Assembly (NCBI RefSeq): GCF_014851565.1 | Contig: NZ_JACVAA010000001.1 | Span: 558,001-622,000 of the forward strand | Origin: Pseudomonas sp. PDM15 | GTDB lineage: Bacteria; Pseudomonadota; Gammaproteobacteria; Pseudomonadales; Pseudomonadaceae | DNA: 64,000 nucleotides | Reading direction: 5' to 3' | In this document: piece after piece, positions 51,322 to 59,248 of the stretch | Layout: each line of letters begins with the position of its first letter | Numbering within the stretch: position 1 is the first letter of the stretch | The notes under the pieces: generated by a model | Databases searched by the model: none | Told to the model about the DNA's origin: nothing | Seen by the model: the letters and a program-made list of their open reading frames with translations, nothing else | Position numbers and translations under genes: made by a program

Positions 51322-53604
51322 ATGATTCGCCGTTATCTCCCCCTCGTTCTCGCCCTCCATCTCGCAGCGCCCGCTGTGGCCGCTCCAGAGGGCCAGCAGA
51401 CCCTGTTCAGTTTCATCAAGCCCACCGACGTGGTGAAGGTCGAGAGCCAGGCCGCCAGCTTCCCCGAGCTGACCGCCGAGCCCACCGCCGAGGGTGAGGT
51501 GCTGCGCCGCTTCACCTTCAATGTCGGTGATAACCCCAGCCTGCGCCTGAGCCCGCAGAGCGGCGACTGGGACTGGTCGCAGGCCGGCGCCATGAGCCTG
51601 CGCCTGCAGAGCGCGATGGATTGGGCCATCACCCTGGACGTACGCATCGAGAGCCGTGACGGCAAGGTGCTGACCAGTCGTATCGCACTGCCGGCCGGCC
51701 CGGCGCAGACCCTGCTGGTGCCGCTTGCCGCCACTTCTCCGCGTGCCCAGGGCATGCGCGCAGGTCCGCCCATGCCGGTCAATGTCGACGGTCAGCGCGT
51801 GCTGTTGGCGGAAACCGTGGAAGGCGAGCTGAACCCCGCCCAGGTCAGCGCCGTGGTGCTGAGCATGAGCAAACCGCAGGCGCCGCAGAGCATTCTCCTC
51901 AGCCGCTTCGGTGTGCAGTCGGCCGCCGCCGCGCAGCAGGCCATCTATAGCGGCATGGTCGACGAGTGGGGCCAGTACAGCCGCGGCCAGTGGCCGGAGA
52001 AGATCGGCAAGGACCAGCAGCTGCGCGATGCCGCCGCCCGCGAAGGCGAGCAGCTCAAGGCCTGGCTGGCCGAGCGCCCGCAGCAGGACAAGTTCGGTGG
52101 CTGGCTCAACGGCCCGAGTTTCGAGGCCAAGGGCTTCTTCCGCACCGAGAAGCGCGACGGCCGCTGGTACCTGGTGACTCCCGAGGGACATCCGTTCTAC
52201 TCGCTGGGCGTCAACGCGGTCAGCGCCTGGCAGAGCCAGACCTACGTGGAGGGCCGCGAGAGCATGTTCGCCGCGCTGCCCAAGGATGGCGAACCCTTGG
52301 CCGCCTACTACGGCAAGCGCGACAGCCGCAGCAACAGCGGCGCCAGCCGCGGCCGCGCATTCGACCACGGGCGCTGGTACGACTTCTATCGCGCCAACCT
52401 GCAGCGCACCCATGCCGAACCCTGCGCCACTGCCCAGCCGCCGCTGGCCGCCACCCCGGCGCCAGCCGAGCTGGCACCGTGCCCGGCGGCGGGCTTCGAC
52501 GCCGACCGCTGGACCCAGCACACCCTCGATCGCCTGCAGGCCTGGGGTTTCAACAGCCTGGGCAACTGGAGCGACGACACTCTGGGCAAGACCCAGCGCA
52601 TGCCGTACACCATCCCGCTGTCGATTTCCGGTGACTACGCCATCATCAGCACCGGCCACGACTGGTGGGGTGGCATGCCCGATCCGTTCGACCCGCGCTT
52701 TGCCATGGCCGCCGAGCGTGCCATCGCCATCGCCACCCGCGATCGCCGTGACGATCCCTGGCTGCTCGGCTTCTTCGCCGACAACGAACTGGCCTGGGCC
52801 GCGCCGGGTGACGATCCCAAGGCCCGCTACGCCCTGGCCTACGGCACCCTGCGCCTGACCACCGACGTGCCGGCCAAGCGTGCCTTCCTCAAGCAGCTGC
52901 GCGACAAGTACCGCAACCAGAACGGGCTGTCCAAGGCCTGGGGCATCGAGCTCAAGGCCTGGGAGCTGATGGAGGACCCGGGCTTCGAGCCGCCGCTACC
53001 GAGCGCCGAGTTCCCGCAGATCGAGAAGGACCTGCAGGCCTTCCAGCGCCTGTTCGCCACGACCTACTTCAAAACCATCGCCGATTCGCTGAAATGGCAC
53101 TCGCCCAACCACATGTTGCTCGGCGGCCGCTTCGCCATCGCTACGCCCGAGGCGGTCGAGGCCTGCGCCGAGTATTGCGACGTGCTCAGCTTCAACTTCT
53201 ATGTGAACGAGCCGCAGCACGGCTATGACTTCGCCACCCTGCAGGCGCTGGACAAGCCGGTGCTGGTCAGCGAATTCCACTTCGGCAGCCGCGACCGCGG
53301 CCCGTTCTGGGGCGGCGTGGCGGAGACCTACAAGGAAGAGGAGCGCGGCCCGGCCTACGCCAACTTCCTGACCAAGGCCCTGGAAGAGCCGTCGATCGTC
53401 GGCGTGCACTGGTTCCAGTACCTGGATCAGCCGGTCAGCGGCCGCCTGCTCGACGGCGAGAACGGTCACTTCGGCCTGGTCGCCATCACCGATCGCCCCT
53501 GGCAGGGCTTCGTCGAGGCGGTGCGCAAGGCCAACCTCAAGGCGCCCGCCGCGCTATTGCCCAAGGCCGAGCCGGCCAAGGCAGCGGAACCCGCCAAGCC
53601 CTGA
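51322..53604 (+). CDS. Secreted glycoside hydrolase, GH50 beta-agarase-like
   Basis: A 760-residue exported enzyme. It has a signal peptide (about 1-21), a beta-sandwich-like region, then GFFRTEKRDGRWYLVTPEGHPFYSLGVNAV, a hallmark of GH50-type agarases and relatives. Candidate catalytic residues are E489 in FFADNELAW (acid/base) and E651 in LVSEFHFGSRDRG (nucleophile), 162 residues apart, as I recall for GH50. The tail is Ala/Pro/Lys-rich. The substrate need not be agar; cleavage of the glycan made by the upstream enzymes is plausible. The ATG at 51322 follows GGAG at 51308. Confidence 0.82.
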   Translation: MIRRYLPLVLALHLAAPAVAAPEGQQTLFSFIKPTDVVKVESQAASFPELTAEPTAEGEVLRRFTFNVGDNPSLRLSPQSGDWDWSQAGAMSLRLQSAMDWAITLDVRIESRDGKVLTSRIALPAGPAQTLLVPLAATSPRAQGMRAGPPMPVNVDGQRVLLAETVEGELNPAQVSAVVLSMSKPQAPQSILLSRFGVQSAAAAQQAIYSGMVDEWGQYSRGQWPEKIGKDQQLRDAAAREGEQLKAWLAERPQQDKFGGWLNGPSFEAKGFFRTEKRDGRWYLVTPEGHPFYSLGVNAVSAWQSQTYVEGRESMFAALPKDGEPLAAYYGKRDSRSNSGASRGRAFDHGRWYDFYRANLQRTHAEPCATAQPPLAATPAPAELAPCPAAGFDADRWTQHTLDRLQAWGFNSLGNWSDDTLGKTQRMPYTIPLSISGDYAIISTGHDWWGGMPDPFDPRFAMAAERAIAIATRDRRDDPWLLGFFADNELAWAAPGDDPKARYALAYGTLRLTTDVPAKRAFLKQLRDKYRNQNGLSKAWGIELKAWELMEDPGFEPPLPSAEFPQIEKDLQAFQRLFATTYFKTIADSLKWHSPNHMLLGGRFAIATPEAVEACAEYCDVLSFNFYVNEPQHGYDFATLQALDKPVLVSEFHFGSRDRGPFWGGVAETYKEEERGPAYANFLTKALEEPSIVGVHWFQYLDQPVSGRLLDGENGHFGLVAITDRPWQGFVEAVRKANLKAPAALLPKAEPAKAAEPAKP

Positions 53605-53625
53605 TTTTCCTGGCTTGCAGTCCAG

Positions 53626-53650
53626 CCCGGAGCGCCTCGCGCGCTCCGGG
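53626..53650 (+). terminator. Hairpin after the glycoside hydrolase
   Basis: A perfect 10-bp stem CCCGGAGCGC/GCGCTCCGGG with loop CTCGC, 22 bases past the stop. No T-tract. It probably marks the end of the glycan operon. Confidence 0.5.
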
Positions 53651-53755
53651 GCGGCGGACCGTTGGTCCGACGAAGTGACTTGAGCAAAGCGCCAGGATTC
53701 ACAGGAGTAGCCGGGACTGGAACAATGCCGGCCATTCTGACCGAGGAGTATCAGG

Positions 53756-54901
53756 TTGCAGATTCAGGGCCATTTCGACCTGCGCTTCGAAGCGCTGAAA
53801 GATGCCTTCGTCGAACTGTTCGACGATCCCCAGGAACGTGGCGCCGCGTTATGCGTGCAGATCGGCGGCGAAACCGTCGTCGATATCTGGGCCGGCACGG
53901 TCGACAAGGACGGCGCCGAGGCCTGGCACAGCGACACCATCCTCAACCTGTTCTCCTGCACCAAGACCTTCGCCGCCGTCGCCGCCCTGCAGCTGGTGGA
54001 GCAGGGCAAGCTGGAGCTGGATACCCCCGTGGCGCGCTGGTGGCCCGAGTTCGCCGCCGCCGGCAAGGAGCGCGTGACCCTGCGTCAGCTGCTCAGCCAC
54101 CGCGCCGGCCTGCCGGCTCTGCATGCACCGCTGCCGGCCGAGGCACTCTACGACTGGCCGCAGATGACCGCCGCCCTGGCCGCCGAACGTCCCTGGTGGA
54201 CACCGGGCGAAGCCCACGGCTACTCGCCGATCACCTACGGCTGGCTGGTGGGTGAACTGCTGCGCCGCGCCGACGGGCGCGGCCCGGGCGAGTCCATCGT
54301 CGCCCGCATCGCCGAGCCGCTGGGCCTGGACTTCCATGTCGGCCTGGCCGAAGACGAGTTTCCTCGCGTCTCCCATATCGCTCGCAAGAAGGGCGACATG
54401 GGTGATGCCGCCGCACAGCGCCTGCTCAAGTGCATGATGAACGAGCCGGCCTCGCTGACCACCCGCGCCTTCGCCAATCCGCCGTCTATTCTCACCAGTA
54501 CCAACAAGCCGGAATGGCGGCGCATGCAGCAGCCGGCGGCCAATGGCCACGGCAATGCCCGTGCCCTGGCCGGCTTCTACGCGGCGCTGCTGGACGGCCG
54601 CCTGCTTGAGCCGGAGCTGCTTGGCGAGATGACCCGCGAACACTCCTGCGGCGAAGACCGCACACTGCTCACTCAGACCCGCCTGGGCCTGGGCTGCATG
54701 CTCGACCAGCCGGAGGTGGCCAATGCCACCTACGGCCTCGGCCGCAAGGCCTTCGGCCACCCCGGAGCGGGTGGTTCGGTGGGCTTCGCGGACCCGGAAC
54801 GCGAGATCGCCTTCGGTTTCGTCACCAACAGTCTCGGACCATACGTACTCATGGACCCGCGCGCGCAGAGACTGGCGCGAACGCTGGGCCAATGCCTGTA
54901 A
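53756..54901 (+). CDS. Serine hydrolase, beta-lactamase class C / EstB-like
   Basis: A 381-residue hydrolase of the serine beta-lactamase-like family. The SxxK motif is SCTK (in NLFSCTKTF), the Tyr motif lies in YSPITYGWLVGELL, and a HPGAGGSVGFAD stretch takes the place of the KTG motif. No signal peptide, so it is probably a cytosolic esterase. It starts at a TTG (53756) eight bases after GAGGAG, giving the expected N-terminus MQIQGHFDLRFEAL. Confidence 0.88.
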   Translation: MQIQGHFDLRFEALKDAFVELFDDPQERGAALCVQIGGETVVDIWAGTVDKDGAEAWHSDTILNLFSCTKTFAAVAALQLVEQGKLELDTPVARWWPEFAAAGKERVTLRQLLSHRAGLPALHAPLPAEALYDWPQMTAALAAERPWWTPGEAHGYSPITYGWLVGELLRRADGRGPGESIVARIAEPLGLDFHVGLAEDEFPRVSHIARKKGDMGDAAAQRLLKCMMNEPASLTTRAFANPPSILTSTNKPEWRRMQQPAANGHGNARALAGFYAALLDGRLLEPELLGEMTREHSCGEDRTLLTQTRLGLGCMLDQPEVANATYGLGRKAFGHPGAGGSVGFADPEREIAFGFVTNSLGPYVLMDPRAQRLARTLGQCL

Positions 54902-54924
54902 CTTGCCTGGGGGAAGATCTAACC

Positions 54925-55626
54925 ATGCACAAGAAAACACTCGTCCTGCTCTGCTGCCTGAGCCTCGCCGCCTGCGCCAACTCCGACAAGAAGGAGGAGG
55001 GCGGCAGTAGCTGGTGGTCCTTCGGCGACAACGACAAACCGGCGGCCGCCGCCAAGAAGGCCCCGCCGAAGATCGATCATGAAGTCACCAATGCCTGGCT
55101 GGACGAGTACGAACCGCGCCTGAAGGTCGCCCTGAGCGGCAGCAAGATGGAGCTGGAGCGCCGCGAGAACGTGCTGGTGGTCACCGCCCCGGTGGACAGC
55201 TCGTTCAACCCCGATCGCCCGAGCATGTTGATGCCGGCCGTGCTCGGCCCCTTCACCAAGGTCGCCAAGATCCTCGAAACCGACAAGCGCACCGGTGTGC
55301 TGATCCTCGGCCATGCCGACAGCCGCGGTCAGCTGGACGCCAACTTCAAACTCAGCGAGGACCGCGCCAAGGCCGTCGCCTCGATCTTCCGCCTCAGCGG
55401 TCTGCAGCGTGATCGCCTGCTGCTCAAGGGTGTCGGCTCGGACATGCCGCGCGCCGCCAACGACAGCAACGCCGGCCGCGCCCTGAATCGCCGCGTGGAA
55501 ATCGTCCTGACCCCGCAGAAGACCCTGGTCGCGCTGCTGGCTACTTACAACCAACCGGCGCCGGCGGCAGCCATGCCGGTGGCCCAGGTTGCCGCAGATC
55601 AAAAGAAAAAGGACAAGGCGCAGTAA
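54925..55626 (+). CDS. OmpA-family lipoprotein
   Basis: A 233-residue lipoprotein with lipobox LAAC (Cys18), a Lys/Ala/Pro-rich linker, a domain with [58 protein letters not shown], and an OmpA C-terminal domain ([54 protein letters not shown]). Likely an outer-membrane anchor to peptidoglycan. It begins 23 bases after the EstB-like gene. It is only distantly related to the pair at 42.1-43.6 kb. Confidence 0.9.
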   Translation: MHKKTLVLLCCLSLAACANSDKKEEGGSSWWSFGDNDKPAAAAKKAPPKIDHEVTNAWLDEYEPRLKVALSGSKMELERRENVLVVTAPVDSSFNPDRPSMLMPAVLGPFTKVAKILETDKRTGVLILGHADSRGQLDANFKLSEDRAKAVASIFRLSGLQRDRLLLKGVGSDMPRAANDSNAGRALNRRVEIVLTPQKTLVALLATYNQPAPAAAMPVAQVAADQKKKDKAQ

Positions 55627-55657
55627 GCTGACGGCATCACTGTCCGAGGAAGCCAGC

Positions 55658-56320
55658 ATGGCGGAGAACCGTGTTTCACAATCGCTTGCCGACATGCGTC
55701 GTGACTACACCCGCGACGGCCTCAGCGAGGCCGAGGCACCGGGCGAGCCCTTCGCCCTGTTCCGCCGCTGGTTCGACGATGCGGTAAAGACCGAGCAACT
55801 GCCGGTGGAACCAAACGCCATGACCCTGGCCACGGTGGACGGCGAAGGCCGTCCGCACTGCCGGGTGCTACTGCTCAAGGGCCTCGACGAGCGCGGCTTC
55901 ACCTTCTTCAGCAACTACCAGAGCGCCAAAGGCGAGCAGCTGGCGGAGCGTCCGTTCGCCGCCATGACCTTCTTCTGGCCCAGCCTGGAGCGCCAGGTGC
56001 GCATCGAGGGGCGGGTGGAGAAGGTCTCGGCTGCCGAATCCGATGCCTACTTCCAGGTGCGCCCGCTGGGCAGCCGCCTGGGCGCCTGGGCCTCACCACA
56101 GAGCCGGGTGATTCGCGACCGCGACGAGCTGCAGCAGCTGCTCGCCGAAACCGAGCAGCGCTTCCTCGACCGAGCGCCGGACTGCCCGCCGCACTGGGGC
56201 GGCTACCGCCTGCTGCCGGAGCGTATCGAGTTCTGGCAGGGCCGGTCCAGCCGCCTGCACGACCGCCTCAACTACCGCCTGCAGGACGACGCTTGGCTGC
56301 GCGAACGCCTGGCCCCCTGA
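55658..56320 (+). CDS. pdxH: Pyridoxamine 5'-phosphate oxidase
   Basis: FMN-dependent enzyme that makes pyridoxal 5'-phosphate, the last step of vitamin B6 synthesis and salvage. The 220-residue product begins [30 protein letters not shown] after a short lead, followed by [33 protein letters not shown] (FMN site), [41 protein letters not shown] and RLHDR..Y. GAGGA is the ribosome-binding site. It is followed by glycerate kinase after seven bases. Confidence 0.96.
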   Translation: MAENRVSQSLADMRRDYTRDGLSEAEAPGEPFALFRRWFDDAVKTEQLPVEPNAMTLATVDGEGRPHCRVLLLKGLDERGFTFFSNYQSAKGEQLAERPFAAMTFFWPSLERQVRIEGRVEKVSAAESDAYFQVRPLGSRLGAWASPQSRVIRDRDELQQLLAETEQRFLDRAPDCPPHWGGYRLLPERIEFWQGRSSRLHDRLNYRLQDDAWLRERLAP

Positions 56321-56327
56321 TCCGCCC

Positions 56328-57464
56328 ATGAAGCTGGTCATCGCCCCCGACTCGTTCAAGGAGAGCCTCTCCGCGCCCGAGGTGGCGGCGGCCATCGCCC
56401 GTGGCTGGCGCCAGGTCTTTCCCGACGCCGAGATCCTCCTGCGGCCCATGGCCGATGGCGGCGAGGGCACGGTTGACGCGGTGCTGGCCGCCGTGGGGGG
56501 CGAGCGTCGCGAGCAGATAGTTCGTGGTCCGCTGGGCGAGCTGGCAACGGCTCACTGGGGCTGGCTTGGCGACGGCACCGCGGTGTTGGAGATGGCCGCG
56601 GCCAGCGGCCTGCACCTAGTGCCGCGCGAGCGCCGCGATGCCACCGTCACCAGCAGCCAGGGCACCGGCGAGCTGATTCGCGCGGCGCTGGACGCCGACG
56701 CCCAACGCATCATCCTCGGCCTCGGCGGCAGCGCCACCAACGATGGTGGTGCCGGCCTCTTGCAGGCTCTGGGTGTGCGCTTCCTGGATGCGCAAGAACG
56801 CGAGCTGCCGCCGGGTGGCGCGGCGCTGGCGCAGCTGGCGCGCATCGATGTCAGCGGCCTGGATCCGCGCCTGGCTCAGGTGCGGATAGAAGTCGCTGCC
56901 GACGTCGACAACCCGCTGTGCGGCCCACGCGGCGCTTCCCAGGTATTCGGCCCGCAGAAGGGGGCCAGCCCGCAACAGGTCGAGCTGCTGGACGCCTGTC
57001 TGGAGCACTACGCCAGTGTGGTGGCGGCCACGCTGGGCGAGGATCACAGCCTGGTACCGGGCGTCGGCGCGGCCGGCGGCCTGGGCTTCGCCGCCAAGGC
57101 TTTTCTGTACGCCGGATTTCGTCCCGGAGTGGAGCTGGTGGCCGAGTTGTCCGGTCTGGCCGAGGCGTTGCACGGTGCCGATCTGCTGATCACCGGCGAG
57201 GGGCGCCTGGATGCACAGAGCCTGCATGGCAAGACGCCGGTCGGCGTGGCCCGCATCGCCCGTGCCGCCGGCGTGCCGGTGATCGCGCTGGCTGGTAGCC
57301 TGGGCGAGGGCTATCAGGCGCTGTATGAGGTAGGCATCGATGCGGCGTTCAGCCTGACCTCGGGTCCGCAGAGCCTGGAACAGGCTATGGCTGTTGCCGG
57401 AGCCGAGCTGCAGGCGCGTGCCTGCGATCTCGCACGCATTTGGCGCCTGCGGCGGGGCGTCTAA
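56328..57464 (+). CDS. Glycerate kinase
   Basis: Glycerate 2-kinase of the GarK/GlxK family, 378 residues. It starts MKLVIAPDSFKESLSAPEVAAAIARGW and shows PMADGGEGTVDAVL, GLGGSATNDGGAGLLQALG, DVDNPLCGPRGAS and ITGEGRLDAQSLHGKTPVGVAR. It phosphorylates D-glycerate to feed glycolysis, for example after glyoxylate or allantoin breakdown. It starts seven bases after pdxH. Its stop abuts that of the convergent small gene. Confidence 0.94.
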   Translation: MKLVIAPDSFKESLSAPEVAAAIARGWRQVFPDAEILLRPMADGGEGTVDAVLAAVGGERREQIVRGPLGELATAHWGWLGDGTAVLEMAAASGLHLVPRERRDATVTSSQGTGELIRAALDADAQRIILGLGGSATNDGGAGLLQALGVRFLDAQERELPPGGAALAQLARIDVSGLDPRLAQVRIEVAADVDNPLCGPRGASQVFGPQKGASPQQVELLDACLEHYASVVAATLGEDHSLVPGVGAAGGLGFAAKAFLYAGFRPGVELVAELSGLAEALHGADLLITGEGRLDAQSLHGKTPVGVARIARAAGVPVIALAGSLGEGYQALYEVGIDAAFSLTSGPQSLEQAMAVAGAELQARACDLARIWRLRRGV

Positions 57465-57707
57465 CTAGTTGCTGCGCTGCAGATAATCGCGTGCTGCCTG
57501 GTGCAGCCAGTCTTCCAGTTGCCCACGGCGTACGCCGCGGGAGGCGGCCTCGGCCAGGCGTTCGAGCATGTAGCTCTGCATGGCCGGGTCGCCGGCGGCC
57601 ATGGACAGGGCCAGGTCACGGTCCATCCAGCGGCGGATGCGCAGGTACAGCCAGCCATGGAAGACCAGGCCGGCCAGGGTGGTGATGGCAACGATGAAGT
57701 AGTCCAT
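57465..57707 (-). CDS. Small inner-membrane protein of unknown function (80 aa)
   Basis: An 80-residue protein with one N-terminal membrane helix (YFIVAITTLAGLVFHGWLYL, residues 3-22) followed by a basic, helical cytosolic part (RIRRWMDRDLALSMAAGDPAMQSYMLERLAEAASRGVRR). It converges on glycerate kinase with adjoining stop codons. No known function; a conserved small protein of pseudomonads, as I recall. Confidence 0.75.
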   Translation of the reverse strand: MDYFIVAITTLAGLVFHGWLYLRIRRWMDRDLALSMAAGDPAMQSYMLERLAEAASRGVRRGQLEDWLHQAARDYLQRSN

Positions 57708-57867
57708 GGCATGGCTCGCACGGGTGAATCGCCATCCTGCGCCAGCCCGCCGCGCCTGCAAATCTGACCCGATGTCGCACCCTCTCTCTACACTGACGCC
57801 AGACGGGCTGGTGACAGCCGCCTGGCGCCGCGGTCTAATGGACACTGCCTCATATGGAGAGAACCAC

Positions 57868-58332
57868 ATGCGTAATACCAAGCTGTTCACTGCCTCCCTC
57901 GTCGCTCTGACCCTCACGCTGGGTGGCTGTGTCTCCAACCTCAGCGGCGACAGCTATAGCCGCGACGAGGCCCGCAAGGTGCAGACCGTGCGCCTGGGTA
58001 CCATCGAGATGCTGCGCCCGGTGAAGATCGAGGGCACCAAGACCCCGATCGGCGCGGGTGCCGGTGCGGTGGTGGGCGGAGTAGGCGGCAGCGCCATCGG
58101 CGGTGGGCGCGGCTCGGTGGTGGCGGCAGTGATCGGCGCCGTGGCCGGTGGCCTGCTCGGTTCCATGACCGAGGAAGGCCTGACCCGCACCCAGGGCGTG
58201 GAAATCACCGTGCGTGAAGACGACGGCACCCTGCGCGCCTACGTGCAGCAGGTGCAGGAAAACGAAATCTTCCGCGTCGGCGAGCGTGTGCGCATCATGA
58301 CCGTCGACGGCACCAGCCGCGTCGCACACTAA
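57868..58332 (+). CDS. SlyB-like outer-membrane lipoprotein, glycine zipper
   Basis: A 154-residue lipoprotein: lipobox LGGC (Cys20), then a glycine-zipper 2TM segment (IGAGAGAVVGGVGGSAIGGG..GAVAGGLLGSMTEEG) and a C-terminal domain ending VRIMTVDGTSRVAH. This is the SlyB/Pcp family, associated with envelope integrity and often magnesium-responsive. The start ATG at 57868 follows GGAGAG. It is followed by a rho-independent terminator. Confidence 0.92.
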   Translation: MRNTKLFTASLVALTLTLGGCVSNLSGDSYSRDEARKVQTVRLGTIEMLRPVKIEGTKTPIGAGAGAVVGGVGGSAIGGGRGSVVAAVIGAVAGGLLGSMTEEGLTRTQGVEITVREDDGTLRAYVQQVQENEIFRVGERVRIMTVDGTSRVAH

Positions 58333-58343
58333 GCGCTGCCCAG

Positions 58344-58370
58344 GGCCCGGCATTCGCCGGGCCTTTCGTT
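58344..58370 (+). terminator. Intrinsic terminator after the SlyB-like gene
   Basis: An 8-bp stem GGCCCGGC/GCCGGGCC with loop ATTC, followed by TTTCGTT, 12 bases after the stop codon. Confidence 0.8.
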
Positions 58371-58543
58371 CCAACTCCCGCTCCGATCACTCCGGCTTAT
58401 CGCTGCTCATCAAGGCTGTGCTCAGGCATTGCGGGTGTTGGCGCGACGGCGCTATTGATGTCCTCCTTCGCTCCTGACGGGCCTTTGGCTTTCTCGAGCT
58501 AATGGAAGCCTGGCAACTGCCCGGCGTTGCCAGGGAGCCACCA

Positions 58544-59038
58544 ATGTCCGGTCTGCTGCGAAATCTCATCGCCTTTTTCATCGGCCTGTTCGGCTACGCC
58601 AGCCGGGAGACCACCGATACCGTGGAAACCCACTTCTGGGTCACGCCCTTCGACTCGGGTGTCCGCGTGCTCAAGAGCGACAAGTACCTGCAGTACGCCG
58701 AGACCGCGCAGCTGGATTACCTGCTCAAGGTCGGGCGTTTTTTCGCCGTGCTGCGTGGGGGCGCCGGTTTCGTCAATCTGGCTCAGCAGGTGCGCTTTCT
58801 GCGTCCGATTGCCTTGTTCAGCCGCGTGAGCGTGGAGACCCGGCTGCTCTACGCCGATGACAAGTGCGCCTATTTCCAGCATGCGTTGTATGCACGGGGC
58901 GACTTGGCGGCGGAGGTGCTGGTGAAGATGAAATTCAAGAAGGCCGGCCGCACCATGGCGCCTGCGACCTTTCTCGCGTTCAGTTTCGACGCCATGCCCG
59001 ATTCCGTGCGCAGCTGGGAAACAGCACTGCAGGGGTGA
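58544..59038 (+). CDS. Thioesterase-like (hotdog-fold) protein
   Basis: A 164-residue protein with a hydrophobic N-terminus (about 3-16) and the 4HBT/Them6-like pattern: ETHFWVTPFDSGVRVLKSDKYLQYAETAQLDYLLKVG, then VRFLRPIALFSRVSVETRLLYADDKCAYFQHALYARG. Proteins of this type are probable acyl-CoA or acyl-carrier thioesterases, often membrane-attached. The ATG at 58544 follows AGGGAG. It stands alone between the SlyB-like and mrp genes. Confidence 0.82.
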   Translation: MSGLLRNLIAFFIGLFGYASRETTDTVETHFWVTPFDSGVRVLKSDKYLQYAETAQLDYLLKVGRFFAVLRGGAGFVNLAQQVRFLRPIALFSRVSVETRLLYADDKCAYFQHALYARGDLAAEVLVKMKFKKAGRTMAPATFLAFSFDAMPDSVRSWETALQG

Positions 59039-59116
59039 GCGGCGCTGGGTTCAAGCAGTCCACTATCTGATCTATCCTCGCAGCTGAGCGGAAAGCTCTG
59101 TGCATAATGTAATAAT

Positions 59117-59151
59117 TTATCCATGGCTTAGTTCTGATAGTTATGGATAAT
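59117..59151. promoter_or_regulatory. Inverted repeat TTATCCAT / ATGGATAA at a candidate mrp promoter
   Basis: A perfect 8-bp inverted repeat (59117-59124 and 59143-59150) with an 18-base centre, in a locally AT-rich stretch 100 bases before mrpA. The right arm overlaps GATAAT (59146-59151), a good -10 box. No matching -35 was seen, so an activator-dependent or repressed promoter is plausible. Confidence 0.45.
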
Positions 59152-59248
59152 CGCGGCACGCCCTTCGCAAACAGAGGCCCGGCCGCGCGAGGAACAGAGT
59201 AGATTTGCCCGATCCGCCAGCTGGACCGGGCCTGGACAGGGGAGATTC

